From Pseudisothecium myosuroides (taxonomy: Eukaryota > Streptophyta > Bryopsida > Hypnales > Lembophyllaceae), in assembly GCA_951799445.1 (NCBI GenBank), contig OX637297.1, positions 14,446,001-14,510,000 on the forward strand: DNA of 64,000 nt, given 5' to 3'. A program made the position numbers and the translations under genes. The notes beneath the pieces were generated by a model. The model was not told the DNA's origin. It worked only from the letters and a program-made list of their open reading frames with translations, and made no database searches. This document shows, piece after piece, positions 1-11,928 of the stretch (positions within the stretch are counted from its first letter, which is position 1; each line of letters begins with the position of its first letter).

Positions 1-314
1 AATGCGCACATAGCCAGAAATCCGAATGTCCACTTAGTGGCTCAGATTAGAGAAAAAGGAGAAATGAACATAAACTAATGCACATAAAATGGGCAAGGAT
101 GGAATGAGAGGGCAACAAGCTGCCCTCCACTTTAAAAACCCAAACAAAAAGCCAAAAAGGCACACCAAAAATCCAGGTGACCAATCAATAACTGACCACA
201 TTATTCGGAAAGTTCAAAGTCAACTACTCCTAAGAATCCGGAACCGGGCCCCACGAACGGAAAATCCGCTCCAGATTCAAAAAAACTCTAACTAACTGAA
301 AACATGCTAACTAA
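1..314. other. No gene seen; 3' flank of the split gene
   Basis: I see no credible coding region. On the minus strand this lies just downstream of the stop that closes the C-terminal half of the split gene (315-1369), so it is probably its 3' untranslated or flanking DNA. Confidence 0.4.
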
Positions 315-1369
315 CTACTTTCCTCGCTTCGATTTCTTCGCGCTGCTACTCGGCCCTGCAGGTGGTTTCTTGCTCGTTTTTGGTGGAGTGACCTTCGTTG
401 CAGCCTGGGTCGGTATCTTTCGCTTGATTGGCGGAGGGTCATCATCCGAGGCCGTCTCCTCCCCGGAATCGAATTCTCCCTTCTCGGACTCCTCGATCAT
501 CTCCCTCCTTACTTCCTTCTCCGGCGAATCCTCCAGATGAATCGTTGCTGTATCCCGCTTCGGCAACACCTTCTACATATGCGGAAAGTCGGTCGGATTG
601 GTCCGAGCTGGATTTGACAAGGCCCCCATCCGTTGGATTAAGTCACTTCGGACTGAAGTTCCGGTTGTCGGGACGGAACTCCCTGCTACTATCGGAATCA
701 ACTGGATACTCCTCGTATGGCCCTCCTTAGTAGCCGTCGTTTGAATCCGTGTTTGGCTTGAAGTAGGTTTTGGGGATGGCTGTAGAATGATCCCCTGTCC
801 CGGCCTTTGGGGCATCTTCAACGAGTCAACATTCAGTAGCTCCGGAAAATGAGTGAAGTCTAGAGGCTTGTTCGGGTCGAGGTGCCCCAACAGCTGAACC
901 ATCTCCTTCAATATTCCTTCCATTCGGGCCTGGAAATCGACCAAGATAGTCACCACCTTGGACCCGGATAAGTGGCCTATACCACTCAGCTGGTTGTTGA
1001 AGAGTCTGGACTTCAACACGGCTTTCGCGGGCTGCTCCACCAATGTTGTCAAGTTGTGGACGAGTTGGAGAGCTTCTGTCTCCTTCTGTCGTGCAGCTGC
1101 GGAATCCGTCTCCGCCCAATTCACCCGAGCTAAGAGGTCGTCTCTCTCCTTTTCCAAGTTCTGGATTTGTTCATCCTTCTCACGCAGCAGATCCGGGTTT
1201 GGTCGTCGCCGGATCTCCGTCAAAATATCTTCCGGCTCCACCTTCAACTCCGCGGCAATGCCCAAAATCATGTCTGACATTCCGAAGTACATGTGCTGAG
1301 CTTCCTCCATCCACTGCTTTCCGACATCGAAGAAGTCCGACTGCAATTCCGATCCCGGGGGTTGACTGG
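315..1369 (-). pseudogene. C-terminal half of a gene split by a retroelement insertion; unknown coiled-coil protein
   Basis: The minus frame is open from the insertion junction at 1369 down to an amber codon at 573-575, and stays in the same frame to a final stop at 315. It encodes about 350 codons. The middle is a charged heptad-like stretch (around LREKDEQIQNLEKERDDLL), which predicts a coiled coil. The tail is Ser/Pro/Lys rich with an acidic patch and ends in KKSKRGK, a plausible nuclear signal. The upstream half of the same frame lies at 20534-21382, beyond the inserted unit. No family is recognised with confidence; it may be an old transposon-associated gene. The amber is best read as a decayed CAG. 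I considered an antisense ORF of the retroelement and rejected it because the frame continues on the far side of the insertion. Confidence 0.6.
1365..1369. repeat. Left target-site duplication ACTGG
   Basis: ACTGG lies immediately before TGTGAGC at 1370 and recurs immediately after CCCACA at 20534-20538. Five bases is the usual duplication length for LTR-retroelement integration. Confidence 0.7.
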
Positions 1370-2660
1370 TGTGAGCTCCCAATTTGTCACTTGGGACTCG
1401 TAGAATTATTTTTTTTTGGAAATTTGCAATTTAAAGTTGATAAAAGTATAGAAAAACCCATAAAAAAAGTGTAGAATCGAAATAGGTTTGTGTCATACCC
1501 ATTACAGTATTTGGTTTAGATTTGTGTTTTTTACTTAGAATCCCCCAAACCTTGCCTAAAAATAGTATAGAAATAATGAAAAAGTTAGATTTGGAGGATT
1601 CGAGTCACAAAGCCCCAAAGGGGCTAAATCCCACTATGAATGAGGCGATTCATGGCTAGGTCGGTCTGAGGGATCCACAGCGAGGCCACTAGGTCGGGTC
1701 CTAGAGTTAGATTTAGAATTCCCCATTAGATCGACGAATTCCCAAAATCCCGATTGTTAACATACAGGAGCCACTCACGCAAGATCGGGCCCGTGGAGGA
1801 ATCTATAGCTCAGGGATGGTGTTCTAGGGTGAATCCCATGCCAGGAGTCCAACGGCGAAATCGGTTCGCCAAGATTCCTCCACTTGCAGAAGATTCCCGC
1901 ACCGTCGCTAATTCGAGGAGATGGCTAGTTTTAATCTCCATTGACCAATCGTGCCAGGTACAGAAACACACCCGCACGTCTTTCATGCGTCTCCCTGAGA
2001 GGTCACGTGAAAAATCCCGGCATCTTCCGACTTGCAGAAGAACCTTTTCCGGGTGGTCAACCCTCCTAACCTCCAATGGGAATTTCATGGAAATTACCCA
2101 AGTTACAATAAAACCTCACTAAAAATTAGACTAGCTTGTTTTATGTTAATAATGCGCTTCGTGAAGTTTCACGACATTCCGATAGCGGCAAGTACCCGAA
2201 TCGGCGAGATTTCTCAGGAATTAACCACGTGGCGGGATCCCCGCTACGTTGACCGGCATCTCGGGCCCATACGATGGCGAAACGAAGTCAACCAAAAGTC
2301 CTTCCCGACTCTCTCGCACCTACCGGAGATCCTAGGCTATTCACATTTCTCAAAATAGGAGACCCCCAAGATCTAGGATTTTACCACGATTTGTTTTTTA
2401 AACTAAATTAGCCTACAATGGGTTTTTGGCCTCGGTACGGGGGATAGAGGGGAACAAGACTAAACACGGCGATCTGGATCCAACGGCGCAATCCGTTTGG
2501 CGATTGGAGCTAATCTCCAAAAGTTAGGATGTTGGTCCAGCATAGATGGTAGAAGTAGAAATTTAGGATGTAGGATGAAAATCTTTGAGGATGAGGATGA
2601 AAATTCCCGTTGATAAGGTTACCTTAAAGCTTTAGAGAGAGGGGTGAGCCCTTGGGAAAC

Positions 2661-2670
2661 CTATATAAGG
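2661..2670 (+). promoter_or_regulatory. Candidate TATA box of retroelement copy 1
   Basis: CTATATAAGG lies 1.29 kb into the unit, followed by a pyrimidine-rich stretch and ACACCCCCTC. Copy 2 has GTATATAAGG at 39301 in the matching place, which supports a conserved U3-type core promoter. Confidence 0.55.
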
Positions 2671-3229
2671 GCCCCATTTCTCTCTCTAAAACACCCCCTC
2701 ACTTTTGTTTGGGTCCGTGGGTCCAATTTGCTTTGGATATTTTGGCGTTTGAAGCCAAAAACCTCTACGGTGTTTTTGGAGCACTTTTTGCTCCATTGTT
2801 GCTAGATTTCAAGCTTTGAAGGTCCTTAGGGGGTCCTTCTATCTTGCCTTGTGTACTTCTCGTGCGTTGTTGTACCTTTGTTACGAGTTAAGAGTCCTCG
2901 TTTCTCTCTTGTAGTTCCTTTGTGATCTAACTTGTGAGTTTAGGAGTCTTTTGGTGTCTTGTTCTAGTCCTAAAGTCACCCCCCACCGTACCTTGGCGAT
3001 GCCGCTTTGGGGGGCCTTTAGCTTGTGAATTTGTGTGTCTTTACCTGTTCTAACCGTGTTGTTTTTTCCTCACTTGTGTATTCTCATCCTCTTCTAATCT
3101 TCCCCTTGTTGTATGGACCCCCCCTCGGGACGATGAAGCTTTGGCTTTGTCACGTGTGTTTCTCAAGTCTGTCTTTTCTACCTTCTTCTAATATTCCCCT
3201 TGTTGTGTGAAACCCCCCCACGGCGGCGA

Positions 3230-3430
3230 AGCTTTGAACTAGTGACCACGTCAAGTCCTATAGTGTGTGTTAAAATAGTCTTAGACGGCGGAGCTTTGAA
3301 CCCGTGGAGTGTTACAAGTCCTATAGTGTGTGTTAAAATAGTCTTAGACGGCGGAGCTTTGAATCCGTGGAGTGTTACAAGTCCTAAAGTTGGTGTTAAA
3401 ACCAATTTTACGGCGGAGCCTTGAACCTCC
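3230..3430 (+). repeat. 63-bp tandem repeat (about 3 copies)
   Basis: The unit carries GGCGGAGCTTTGAA, GTGGAGTGTTACAAGTCC and TGTGTTAAAATAGTC. Because 63 is divisible by three it makes an open minus frame repeating GLVTLHGFKAPPSK, which I take as a by-product rather than a gene. Copy 2 has a shorter relative around 39800-39890. Confidence 0.75.
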
Positions 3431-3670
3431 ATAGCCTTAGATTCCAAAGTCTAGTTTCCAAGACCTTCTTGGAAAAGTCCAGAGTTTAGCTTCCAAGATT
3501 GGTCACGAGTTTCTAGGAAGAGAGTGACCATCCCGTAACACTCAGCTTAGGTGACCGTTCTAAAAATTTGGGGTCTAACTCCCCGGACGGTGAAGCTTCG
3601 ATCCTAGCCCTAACCCCCTACTAAAAATCCAATTTAAGTTTGTGTTAGTGGGTTTCCCTAAGGGAATCCG

Positions 3671-3679
3671 GTGGGGAAT
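3671..3679. repeat. Left target-site duplication of MULE composite 1 (imperfect)
   Basis: GTGGGGAAT here matches GTTGGGAAA at 18126-18134 in 7 of 9 positions. Nine bases is the usual MULE length. The mismatches imply age, or boundaries that are off by a base or two. Confidence 0.45.
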
Positions 3680-4230
3680 GCTGGTATGTGAGTGGTGAGC
3701 GGTGAGCAAGGAGCGATGAGCAGGGATTGGTGAGCGGGAATTTGCAAAATTGACATTTTTTTTTAAAGTGGAAGAAAAAGGATAAAAAAGTGAATGAAAT
3801 TTTATAAAACAATAGATGAAATTTTTGGAAAAGACGATGAAAGGGTTAGAGAAAAATGGATGAAAGTTCATTAAATTTTTTAAAAAGAAGTTGAATTGTG
3901 GGAGAAAATGGATGAAAGTAGATGGATGGAATGGATGAAAGTAGATGGATGGTATGGATAAAAGTAGTTGGATCACTTGGATGAAATGGATGAAAAAGGT
4001 GGATGAGAAAAATGGATGAAATCAAAAAATGAAAAAATTAGATGGAACACTTGGATGAAATCTAATTATAATGTATGACAAAAATGAATGAAAAGGGTTG
4101 GAAAAAATGGGTGGAGGATTAGGAAAGGTAAACAAAAGTAAGGGTTTAGGTATGAGAGCTGGATGCAGGGAACAGGAAAAGCAAGTGAGGAACAGGGATT
4201 TTATTTCTAAAAAATTCAAAATCCTATTAC
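3680..4230. repeat. Left terminal inverted region of composite 1 (GTGAGC and GGATGAAA minisatellites)
   Basis: The outer part (about 3690-3740) is a run of GAGCGGTGAGC-like units; the inner part (about 3775-4130) repeats GGATGAAAGTAGATGG. Both recur in inverse orientation at 17690-18125, where they read as CATCCA/TTTCATCC and GCTCGCCGATCCCCGCTC. Confidence 0.7.
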
Positions 4231-5346
4231 CGTGAAGAAAAGTATCTACAACCATAGATTCAATTTGTTTTAAATAATTTAGATTGATTTTTTTAATCCA
4301 AACTTGACCTGAAGTTGTGGAATTTTAGAAGCTCAAACCTATAGCCATGCCCAGATGTAAGCATTATGATCCTTTAATTTTCAGACATTTGAAGTCTTAT
4401 ACAAGAGCCCAGAGTAAAGATGAAAGAGCAAAGAATTGGGTATTGAAGTTTCATTTATGAAATATAAGAGACCCAATTATTGTGTATTTTTCATTTGAAT
4501 TTAATTATTGGAGTAAAAAATCATGTAAAGTGGTGGGTTTAAAAAATAATGAGGTTAACATATAAAGTGATGGTTTACCATTTTAGTGAAAGTGGGAGGA
4601 GATCTATGATCGTCAATCAAGACTTAGGATGATAAGATTAATTAGTTTAAAATAAAATAAATGAAAAACTATAATTGTACAGTACCACCAAAAAAATGAC
4701 ACCTATAGGAATGGCATGATATTGAAACTATAAAGATTATAGGCATGTGTGAAACATTTACAAACAAATCTAGTCTTGAAAATAGGCATAGAAGACCAAT
4801 ACTCATTCAAAAAAGAAGATGCAATAATTTAATTTGTTTGATCCACTTGCATATATCATTTAAAATTGAGAGCGTGCACAATTTAATGCCTGCATATTAT
4901 AACAAAAATAAAGAATATACCACAAAATTGTAGGGCCATTTAGAGCCACAATAGTCAATCCCACTGGAAAACGAAAACCATTCAAAAATCATCACTAGAA
5001 TTGCAATCACTCAAGGCAGCACCTTCAATCTCAAATTCTTCTCCTTCATCTGCTTCTATATCCAAAAACTCTGTAACCTCCAGATTATATCGACGTTTCC
5101 GTCAATTCAATACAGGAGAGGGGGCTTCAACATATGCCTGAGCAATCCTTTCTGCATAAATTGGGAGATTGAAATTGAAAGGCGGGCTCTGTTCATTTGT
5201 ACCTTGCACTCGTTCTACCATGGTGCTTCTACAAGACAAAAAATAGAGGTTGCAATAAGTAAAATATAATGCAAAAATCATTTACGAAAAATGTAATATA
5301 TTCATATCATAGGTGTTTATGAAAAAATAAGTGAATCACAACTTAC

Positions 5347-5904
5347 GCACAAGAGATGAATCGATTCTTCTTTGGTTTCTTTGTAGGTGTCTGATTAGGT
5401 GGTGGTGTGATGACCCTGTCCTTGCCTTTAGAAGTAGACATTGCAATAGGGGCGAATGGAGAAATTTTGGCCTTAAAGATGAGAGGATCATCTTCTAAGG
5501 CCAAGATGTGTCGCCCAGTCTCCAAACAAGCCTTGATGTATGATTCTGATGGAAAATAAAAGACATATGAATGAATTATGAAGATTCAATTACTTACAAT
5601 AGTGAAAAGAATTTGAAATTGTAGAAAATAAAGAAATATCTGTTGCAGCTTTGCAATCAAGGACAATATCTCCAGGCTTGCAAAATTGTAGAATGAGATC
5701 TCGCATGAAGGGTAAGTTCTTCTCACGTGGCCCTCTCCACGGAACTTCCTTGTTCATAGTAAGGTTTTCGGTGTCCGTCAAATTGAAGACAGCATCATTT
5801 TTTTCTATTGGTTCACCGTCATAAGAAGAGTCGCGGTTCTCTTGGAACGAAAACCGTGAAGGAATGTCCCGCCGAATGAACAATTGAATCCAGAACCTAA
5901 CAGA
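5347..5904 (-). CDS. Methyltransferase SAM-binding exons (motifs I and II) of copy 1
   Basis: Exon 5598-5904 encodes FCKPGDIVLDCKAAT, matching motif I of SAM-dependent methyltransferases (hydrophobic strand, Asp, small-residue loop). The next exon (5347-5545) continues KACLETGRHILALEDD, with a motif II acidic residue at the end of strand 2. Copy 2 reads GDIVLDCSASIG then ACRAIGRHVVALEED. This resembles the C-terminal block of beta-class DNA N6A/N4C methyltransferases (GD-VLDPF-GSGTT ... R-IGVE-D). The expected donor after AAAGCTGCAACAG reads AT, and a GTAAGT lies about 50 bases further on. Use of that site would add residues to the SAM loop. Confidence 0.6.
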
Positions 5905-6051
5905 CTGGAGCATTCAAAAGTTAAAAATTAGAAGAGAAATTGTATTCCCCATATCCATCTTTACAATTCAAGCATATATTAAAATTTAATTCAACCATTC
6001 TCCTAAATCCTTACAAGTAGTAAAGATGTAAATTGCAAATCTTCTATTTAC

Positions 6052-6394
6052 CGTCATTGATGGGTCGCGTGCAGATGCAAGATGAAGCTCATTGATTCCC
6101 CACCAATCTTTGGCCAACTTCATGTCATATTGGTTGGCCAACTCATCAACTTCTTTTAGCAAAGTACGTTCGTCACAATGTATGAGTAGTAGGGCACCAT
6201 TGTCGTGCAAATACATGTACGCCATCTCAAAGAGACTTTCAACGTAGTTTTTTGAGCGTGAGTTCCAGTCTGGAACTAAAGTCGAAATACCTGGAACGAG
6301 GAGATTCTTAGGAATGTCTGCAATAATTAAATCAATCCCCGTATGCTTGTACTTTTTACAGAAGTCGGATGTGACAGTACGATTGCGAGTAGCA
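6052..6394 (-). CDS. Methyltransferase catalytic-region exon (motif IV position) of copy 1
   Basis: The exon encodes GIDLIIADIPKN, then VPDWN, an alpha-helical stretch, DNGALLLIHCDE and KDWWGINELHLA. Copy 2 (48740-49087) gives DLIIVDVLEG, DAGALLVIYPC and EWWGTNRLHLT. The hydrophobic strand ending in Asp sits where beta-class enzymes have (D/N/S)PP(Y/F/W), but the tetrapeptide is DIPK here and DVLE in copy 2. Motif IV before motif I is the beta-class order. Whether the protein can transfer a methyl group is open; binding DNA or SAM without catalysis is possible. Confidence 0.55.
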
Positions 6395-8607
6395 CTAATT
6401 TGTACAGTTCATATATCTCAAGTTAGAATTGAAATCTTCAAAAGCAATCGCATGAAAAGAAAAATGCTAGATTTAGGTTTAGAATACAATATCTTGGCGA
6501 TGATATTATGCAACTTTATCCATCGAGGATCAGGGCTAGTGGGCTCTTGTAAACTATTCAAGAGAGTAGTAATCGAAGTGCACTCTACAAAGACATGAAG
6601 AGAGTGTGGCTCTATCATAGGAGAGCTGACTGAAGGGAACAATAATTGTTTCTTTTTCCGAATTCGGTGAGTAGTGGCGTGAACAACATTTGATAAAGAG
6701 GAGTCTGGAGCAGCGGGTGCAAAGCCGTCATCAGAGCCTTGGTCCGACATAGGTGTTGTTTCATGACTCTCTGAGGGCAAGGCCACAAGCTCATTCTCCG
6801 CTTTTTCTTTCTCCGCCTTCTCTTTTGCCATCTTTTCCGTCTCTTCCTTCTCTTTAGCCGCCTTTTCTATCTCCAATTTCTCTTTCTTTTGTGAGCCTCT
6901 TCTTCTTTGGTGCCTTCTCTTGTGGCTGAATTTCTATGGAATTCCCTTCTTGCGCATCTTCAGGGTCAACAGGAATAAGCTTACCACCGTCAAAAGTTGT
7001 TCTCTCTGCAACCTCTGAGTCCGGAGTGTAGTTTCGATGGCAATCAAGATACCACTCTCCTGCTTCCAAGTGTGGAGGTTTGAATTTCTTCAATTGCTCA
7101 AATGTATACATACAAAGATCAGAGTCTTTCTGTAGCCAATACAGAAAAAATGGTGGTACAACCTCTATCGAGATTGCATTCTTCGGAAGTAGAACTCGCA
7201 TGAAGTACCTGAAGTTGAAGATACAAATGGCATGATTGATGAGCAATCATTTCATGAAACATCTTACAAGAATAACAAATGAAGCATTTTCATCTATTAC
7301 ATATGTAACAATAACGAAGAGGGATCCAAAATTAAAAGACAATAAAAACCTAAATAATTAAAGATGCTAACAATTTGAATAGCATTGTAGTACCTATATA
7401 CAACACGTTTCACTGTACTTTCAGTTCCAGGGAACTCTTTGAATATAGACTTCTTCGTATAGAGTTTTTGATCTTTGTTTCCAAATAAAGAAGTGAATGT
7501 TTTGTCCCACAGAAGGATGCGCCAACTCTCAACATAATTAGAGGGCTTTCGAACTCCTTGAATGGTCCAATCCACAATGATTTTCTCGTCTTTGCAAATG
7601 TTTGCAACCATCTTAACAACTGCCTCCTCCAACTGTTAAAATGAAATAGAGAATGTTAAAAAAACAAAGAATAAAACCATAATAATTATAATTGAAGAGT
7701 TAATTTGTGATGTTAGAACAATACCTCAGCCCAAAAAGATGCCTTGTTGATCCAAGAATCCCAAAAGACGTCCTTATCTTTAGACCCTAGAAAACGATAA
7801 GACTGTCGAACAGTCGACGATGCATTCCACCATCTTAACCACCGTGCTTTGTGTTTTGATTCAATGTTAGCGGTGGCTATCTTTTATAGCTTTTCGATTG
7901 TCATTTCGGGAGTTGGATTTTTGCTGAAGTGGCGATCAATCTAAACACATGATAACATTTATGTTAGAGCAAAACAAATATAATGAAATATTTTGAGATT
8001 ACAATTATAAATGAAGTAAAAATGAATTTATACCTCTTTCAAAAAATCATTTCCATTCTTTGGATTTGCCACCGCAAGATACTTATCAAAATCTTTGGCA
8101 TGAATGGCCTTAACAAACTTGTCCGAGGCATTCTTCATTGCTTCCCAAATGCCTAGAGCAGTCCTTTCTTGGAGTGGTATTCGCATTGTATACTCTTGAG
8201 CTGTTTCATCGGCGGCCACTGCAATCTCCCGCTACAATTGGAAATAAAATATCAAGAGAATTACATAAATCATACAAACTATATGAAAAAAAACAATTAG
8301 AAAGACAATTGTACCTTATATAAGAAGGAGATGAAGACATTGACCATCAAAGAAAACCAACTTGGTCTCATTGCCTTGACCTTCTCACAATATTGGTACT
8401 CTTCAGGGGAAATAAGGTCTTTGAAATCAGCGAGAGGTAGAACTCCAAAATTCCTAACTCGGCGCAATCTGGCTGGAATTGTGCTCTTGACATGATCGTG
8501 CTCAGTAGACCTATACAATGCATTCAAATGGGAATGAAAACAAACTCAATTACAATAAATTCATATTGAAATCATACAAATATATTCAAATCAAGTAGTA
8601 AACGTAC

Positions 8608-9200
8608 CAATTAACGTCATTCATGGCATTTAGCAAGTTTGCCACTTGACCCCTTGGATCCAATATAATGCAGTGGACTCGCCAGTGCCAATGCAATTCT
8701 TCAGGATGACAATTGGTGATATGGCGCATCCATGCCGTCAAACGGTGATTCCCGTCCCAAACATAAAACATTTTACCTCTCAATTGGACAAGGTCATCAT
8801 CTTCCATCAACTCCTTCTCGAATTCCTCATTGACAAGTTGCCAAAGAGGATCCCATTTTGCCATTTCTTCTTTGCTCACGTCCATAGTTTTTTCTAAATT
8901 GTTGTATAAAGAAATGTACAAAACGCGATCACCATCACGGTAGTCAGTCACAAACTCACTCTCCAATTTTTGGACGTCTACTTCGCCGATTGGTCGAATC
9001 TCGTCCATTGCAATCATTCTGCAAAGAGGAATTTGGAGACGAGACTTCGTACTTGGTTGTATACGTAGTGAGTTGATGAGACCTGTGGAGTCGACCTTCA
9101 GCTGTTTGCGGTGGAGTTGCTCACTCTCTACCACGTTCGTTACATGAGGTAGACATTCGCACATGGGTTCATCGTCTTCTTCAAGATCAATTGATACAAC
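8608..9200 (-). CDS. ParB-like (ParB/sulfiredoxin-fold) exon of copy 1
   Basis: The exon has about 197 codons. The key motif is FYVWDGNHRLTAW (near 8735-8770), the DGxHR-type box of ParB/sulfiredoxin-fold domains, preceded by IPLCRMIAMDEIRP, which resembles the strand leading into that fold. Copy 2 aligns as IPLCRLVPVPMVRP and FICDVNHRRLAW, with the Gly lost. In bacteria this fold binds CTP in ParB proper or acts in nucleases, and it is often fused upstream of DNA methylases. The exon ends at a GTACGT donor. Confidence 0.65.
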
Positions 9201-10249
9201 CTTCAAATGCACAATTTACAAACATGAGTATAAAATAATAAAAGATATGACTCCAATATATAAACCAGAAGCGAGTTCACATTAAATGATGTGAACTTGA
9301 TATTGATAAAATCTCAAAGTAAATTGAGACGTGCAATTCGCGCCGAGCGCCGAGGAGTACGACGATAAAACTCCAGTGCCATTTGCCTTGCAACTCGTGA
9401 TCGCAAATGACTAGGGGTAACTGGCAAAACCCTAACAACATCTCTATCATGTGTGGAAGCCACAGATGGCCCCGACGTAGACATGGGTGAGGCCACCATA
9501 CGAAGACGCCTAAATGATGATGTCGGAGTATGCGGAAAAGAGGACCTAGCCTCCCCATATGCTAACGACGTACTCCCTACAACACTAAACAGGCAGTGGC
9601 AGTACGTCGTGTCAACACTTTCGATATCGCTGAGGTCAATCACCTCGTAAGGTGGGTTTGCAGGCACAATCTGCATAGCCTACATCCGCAATGGACATTT
9701 TGAAAATTAGCACAGATATTCAAAATAACGGTAAATAACATTGTACAAGTGGAAAGTAGATGAATTTACAAATGCTTGAAATTGACATGTACCTGAACTA
9801 GTAGTGGTGGCAAATCTCCCGTAAGTACAGGTGGAGATGTTGCAACTGTGTCCATTTCTCCTGTAATAGCCTTGTCGGCATTATCCTCATTCTCGCCATC
9901 TTCTTCAATGACATGGGTAATGTTGACTGTCTCGTCCTCATCCTCGACATATGACGCAATAATGATTGCTTCCTGGTTCTCTTCATCCTCCTCATCCATC
10001 TGATTAATGTACACATTCCGAAATAAAATATAAATAATGTATAAATGGAAAGTCATAAAAAGGCAAAAAATTCTAAATTTTTACAAGTCATGAGTACCTT
10101 CGTGAACGAGGATCCATCAGTTAAAGACAATTGAAACTTTGATTCGTACATCAATGGCAAACTAACTTGAAATAGCATAATCTAAAAAAATATTTTACCT
10201 AAAACCCTAAATCCTAAATCTCAATTTGCATGAAAAGAATAAAACTAGT

Positions 10250-11095
10250 CCCCTAAACCAGACATCCTCGTGAATGAGGAACCCTAAAAAATCAGCACAC
10301 CGGTGGACCCTCATGACCTAAACTAAGGATGCCTAAAAATTCAGCACATTGGTGGCCCCTAAATCTTACATCGTAATAGCCTAAACAAAGTGTTCTCGTG
10401 AACGAGGTCTCTTCCAAAATCAACATACCGTTGGCTCCAAAATCGTACACCATAATAGCCTAAACAAAGTGTCCTCGTCAATGAGGTCTCCTACAAAATC
10501 AGCATACCGTTGGCTCCAAAATCCTACACCGTAATAGTTTAAATAAGGTGTCCTCGTCAACAAGGAAGCCTACAAAATCAGCATACCATTGGCTTCAAAA
10601 TCCTACACCATAATAGTTTAAATAAGGTGTCCACGTCAACGAGGAAGTCTACAAAATCAGCATACCATTGGCTCCAAAATCTTACATCGTGATAGCCTAA
10701 ACAAAGTGTCCTCGTCAACGAGGTCTCCTACAAAATCAGCATATCGATGGCTCTAAAATCCTACACCGTGATAGTTTAAATAAGGTGTCCATGTCAATGA
10801 GGAAGCCTACAAAATCAGCATACCATTGGCTCCAAAATCCTACACCGTAAGAGCCTAAACAAAGTGTCCTCGTCAACGAGGTCTCCTACAAAATTAGCAT
10901 ATCGGTGGCTCTAAAATCCTACACCGTAATAGTTTAAATAAGGTGTCCTCATCAACAAGGTCTCCTACAAAATCAGCATACCGGTGGCTCCAAAATCCTA
11001 CACCGTAAAAGTCTAAACAAAGTGTCCTCGTCAACGAGGTACCCTACAAAATCAGCATACCAGTGGCTCCGAAACCCTAAACCGTAAAAAAAATG
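10250..11095. repeat. 79-bp minisatellite in an intron of the ParB-methyltransferase gene, with CTCG-N4-CGAG palindromes
   Basis: About 10-11 units lie between the exons at 11120-11215 and 10098-10166. Core positions such as 10474, 10553 and 10632 are 79 bases apart. Each unit has a core like CCTCGTCAACGAGG, then CTACAAAATCAGCATACC, TGGCTCCAAAATCCTACACC and a TAGTTTAAATAAGG-like end. The core is a palindrome, CTCG-N4-CGAG. The last bases of the neighbouring weak exon (CCTCGTTCACGAAGG) resemble it, so the array may have grown from that exon edge. A further CTCGCCGACGAG lies near 11258. Confidence 0.85.
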
Positions 11096-11215
11096 GACAT
11101 GAAGGTAATAATTTCTTACCTCAATGTCTGGCTGGATGGCTCCCTCTTCTCCATGCGCCGCATACTCCTCCTCCTCCTCTCCATGCATCGCATATCCCCC
11201 ATCCTCCTCCATGAT

Positions 11216-11928
11216 CTAAAATGAATCAAAACTCCAAAGCCTTGAGTGAAAAGGCTCCTCGCCGACGAGCACTCAAAAGAACCTACCATTGCAAACTACA
11301 GTTTATATAGTAGCTAAAGTGTCTGTTGGACTTTGGGGGAAAAAAAAAAAAAAAAAAAAAAGAGTACAAAATTGGTAGATTTCGGTCAAGGGAATCTCCT
11401 TAATAGCTTTTGTGATTTTGAAGATTTTAAATCCAAAATTTTTTTACGCATAGTTTATAACCTCACAACTCACCTCAAATTTTTTTCAGAATTTTTGAAC
11501 TCACGACCAATTTCCTAAAAATCCTCAAAGTCCTCTAAAAACTCCGTGGGCAAGATTTGGCCTTAACAACTTCCGATTCTATAGATTTCAGGCCAGATTC
11601 CAATATTCTGTTTTGTTTTTTAGTCTCTAAAACATTCAATAAGTGTCCGTTTGAGGCGTGTTATATACCGTTGGAATCGTATTTTCAAGATACACGATCT
11701 AGTCATTTCTATAAAATGAAACTCTACGATAAAAAATTTGATGTAAATTCAACACACTATCTTGTAAATTTTGTGGCCTTCTTCTTACACTTACAACCTT
11801 CTACTCACGTTGATATGCACCGAGCTTGTAAATAATTATGTACTAATTGTATTTCTACTTTCTTGAATTCTCAAAGATGCTTATTAAAAAAATTCATTGC
11901 AAATGACTTCATAATATGATATACTTAC
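11216..11928 (-). other. Probable intron near the 5' end of the copy 1 ParB-methyltransferase gene
   Basis: The stretch runs from a GTAAGT donor (11923-11928) to an acceptor TTTTAG at 11216-11221. It contains a poly-A run (about 11340-11360) and otherwise AT-rich DNA without a convincing exon. Confidence 0.45.

Noticed and set aside
573..1382. Antisense ORF of an LTR retroelement reading out of its terminus
   Set aside because: The frame only overlaps the terminus by about 13 bases and continues perfectly on the far side of the insertion at 20534, so a split gene explains it better.
3178..3447. Repetitive minus-strand ORF with GLVTLHGFKAPPSK units
   Set aside because: It comes from a 63-bp tandem repeat, a multiple of three, in a non-coding part of the retroelement.
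10250..11095. Regularly spaced repeats resembling a CRISPR array
   Set aside because: The whole 79-bp unit is repeated, with no unique spacers, and the locus is eukaryotic and intronic.
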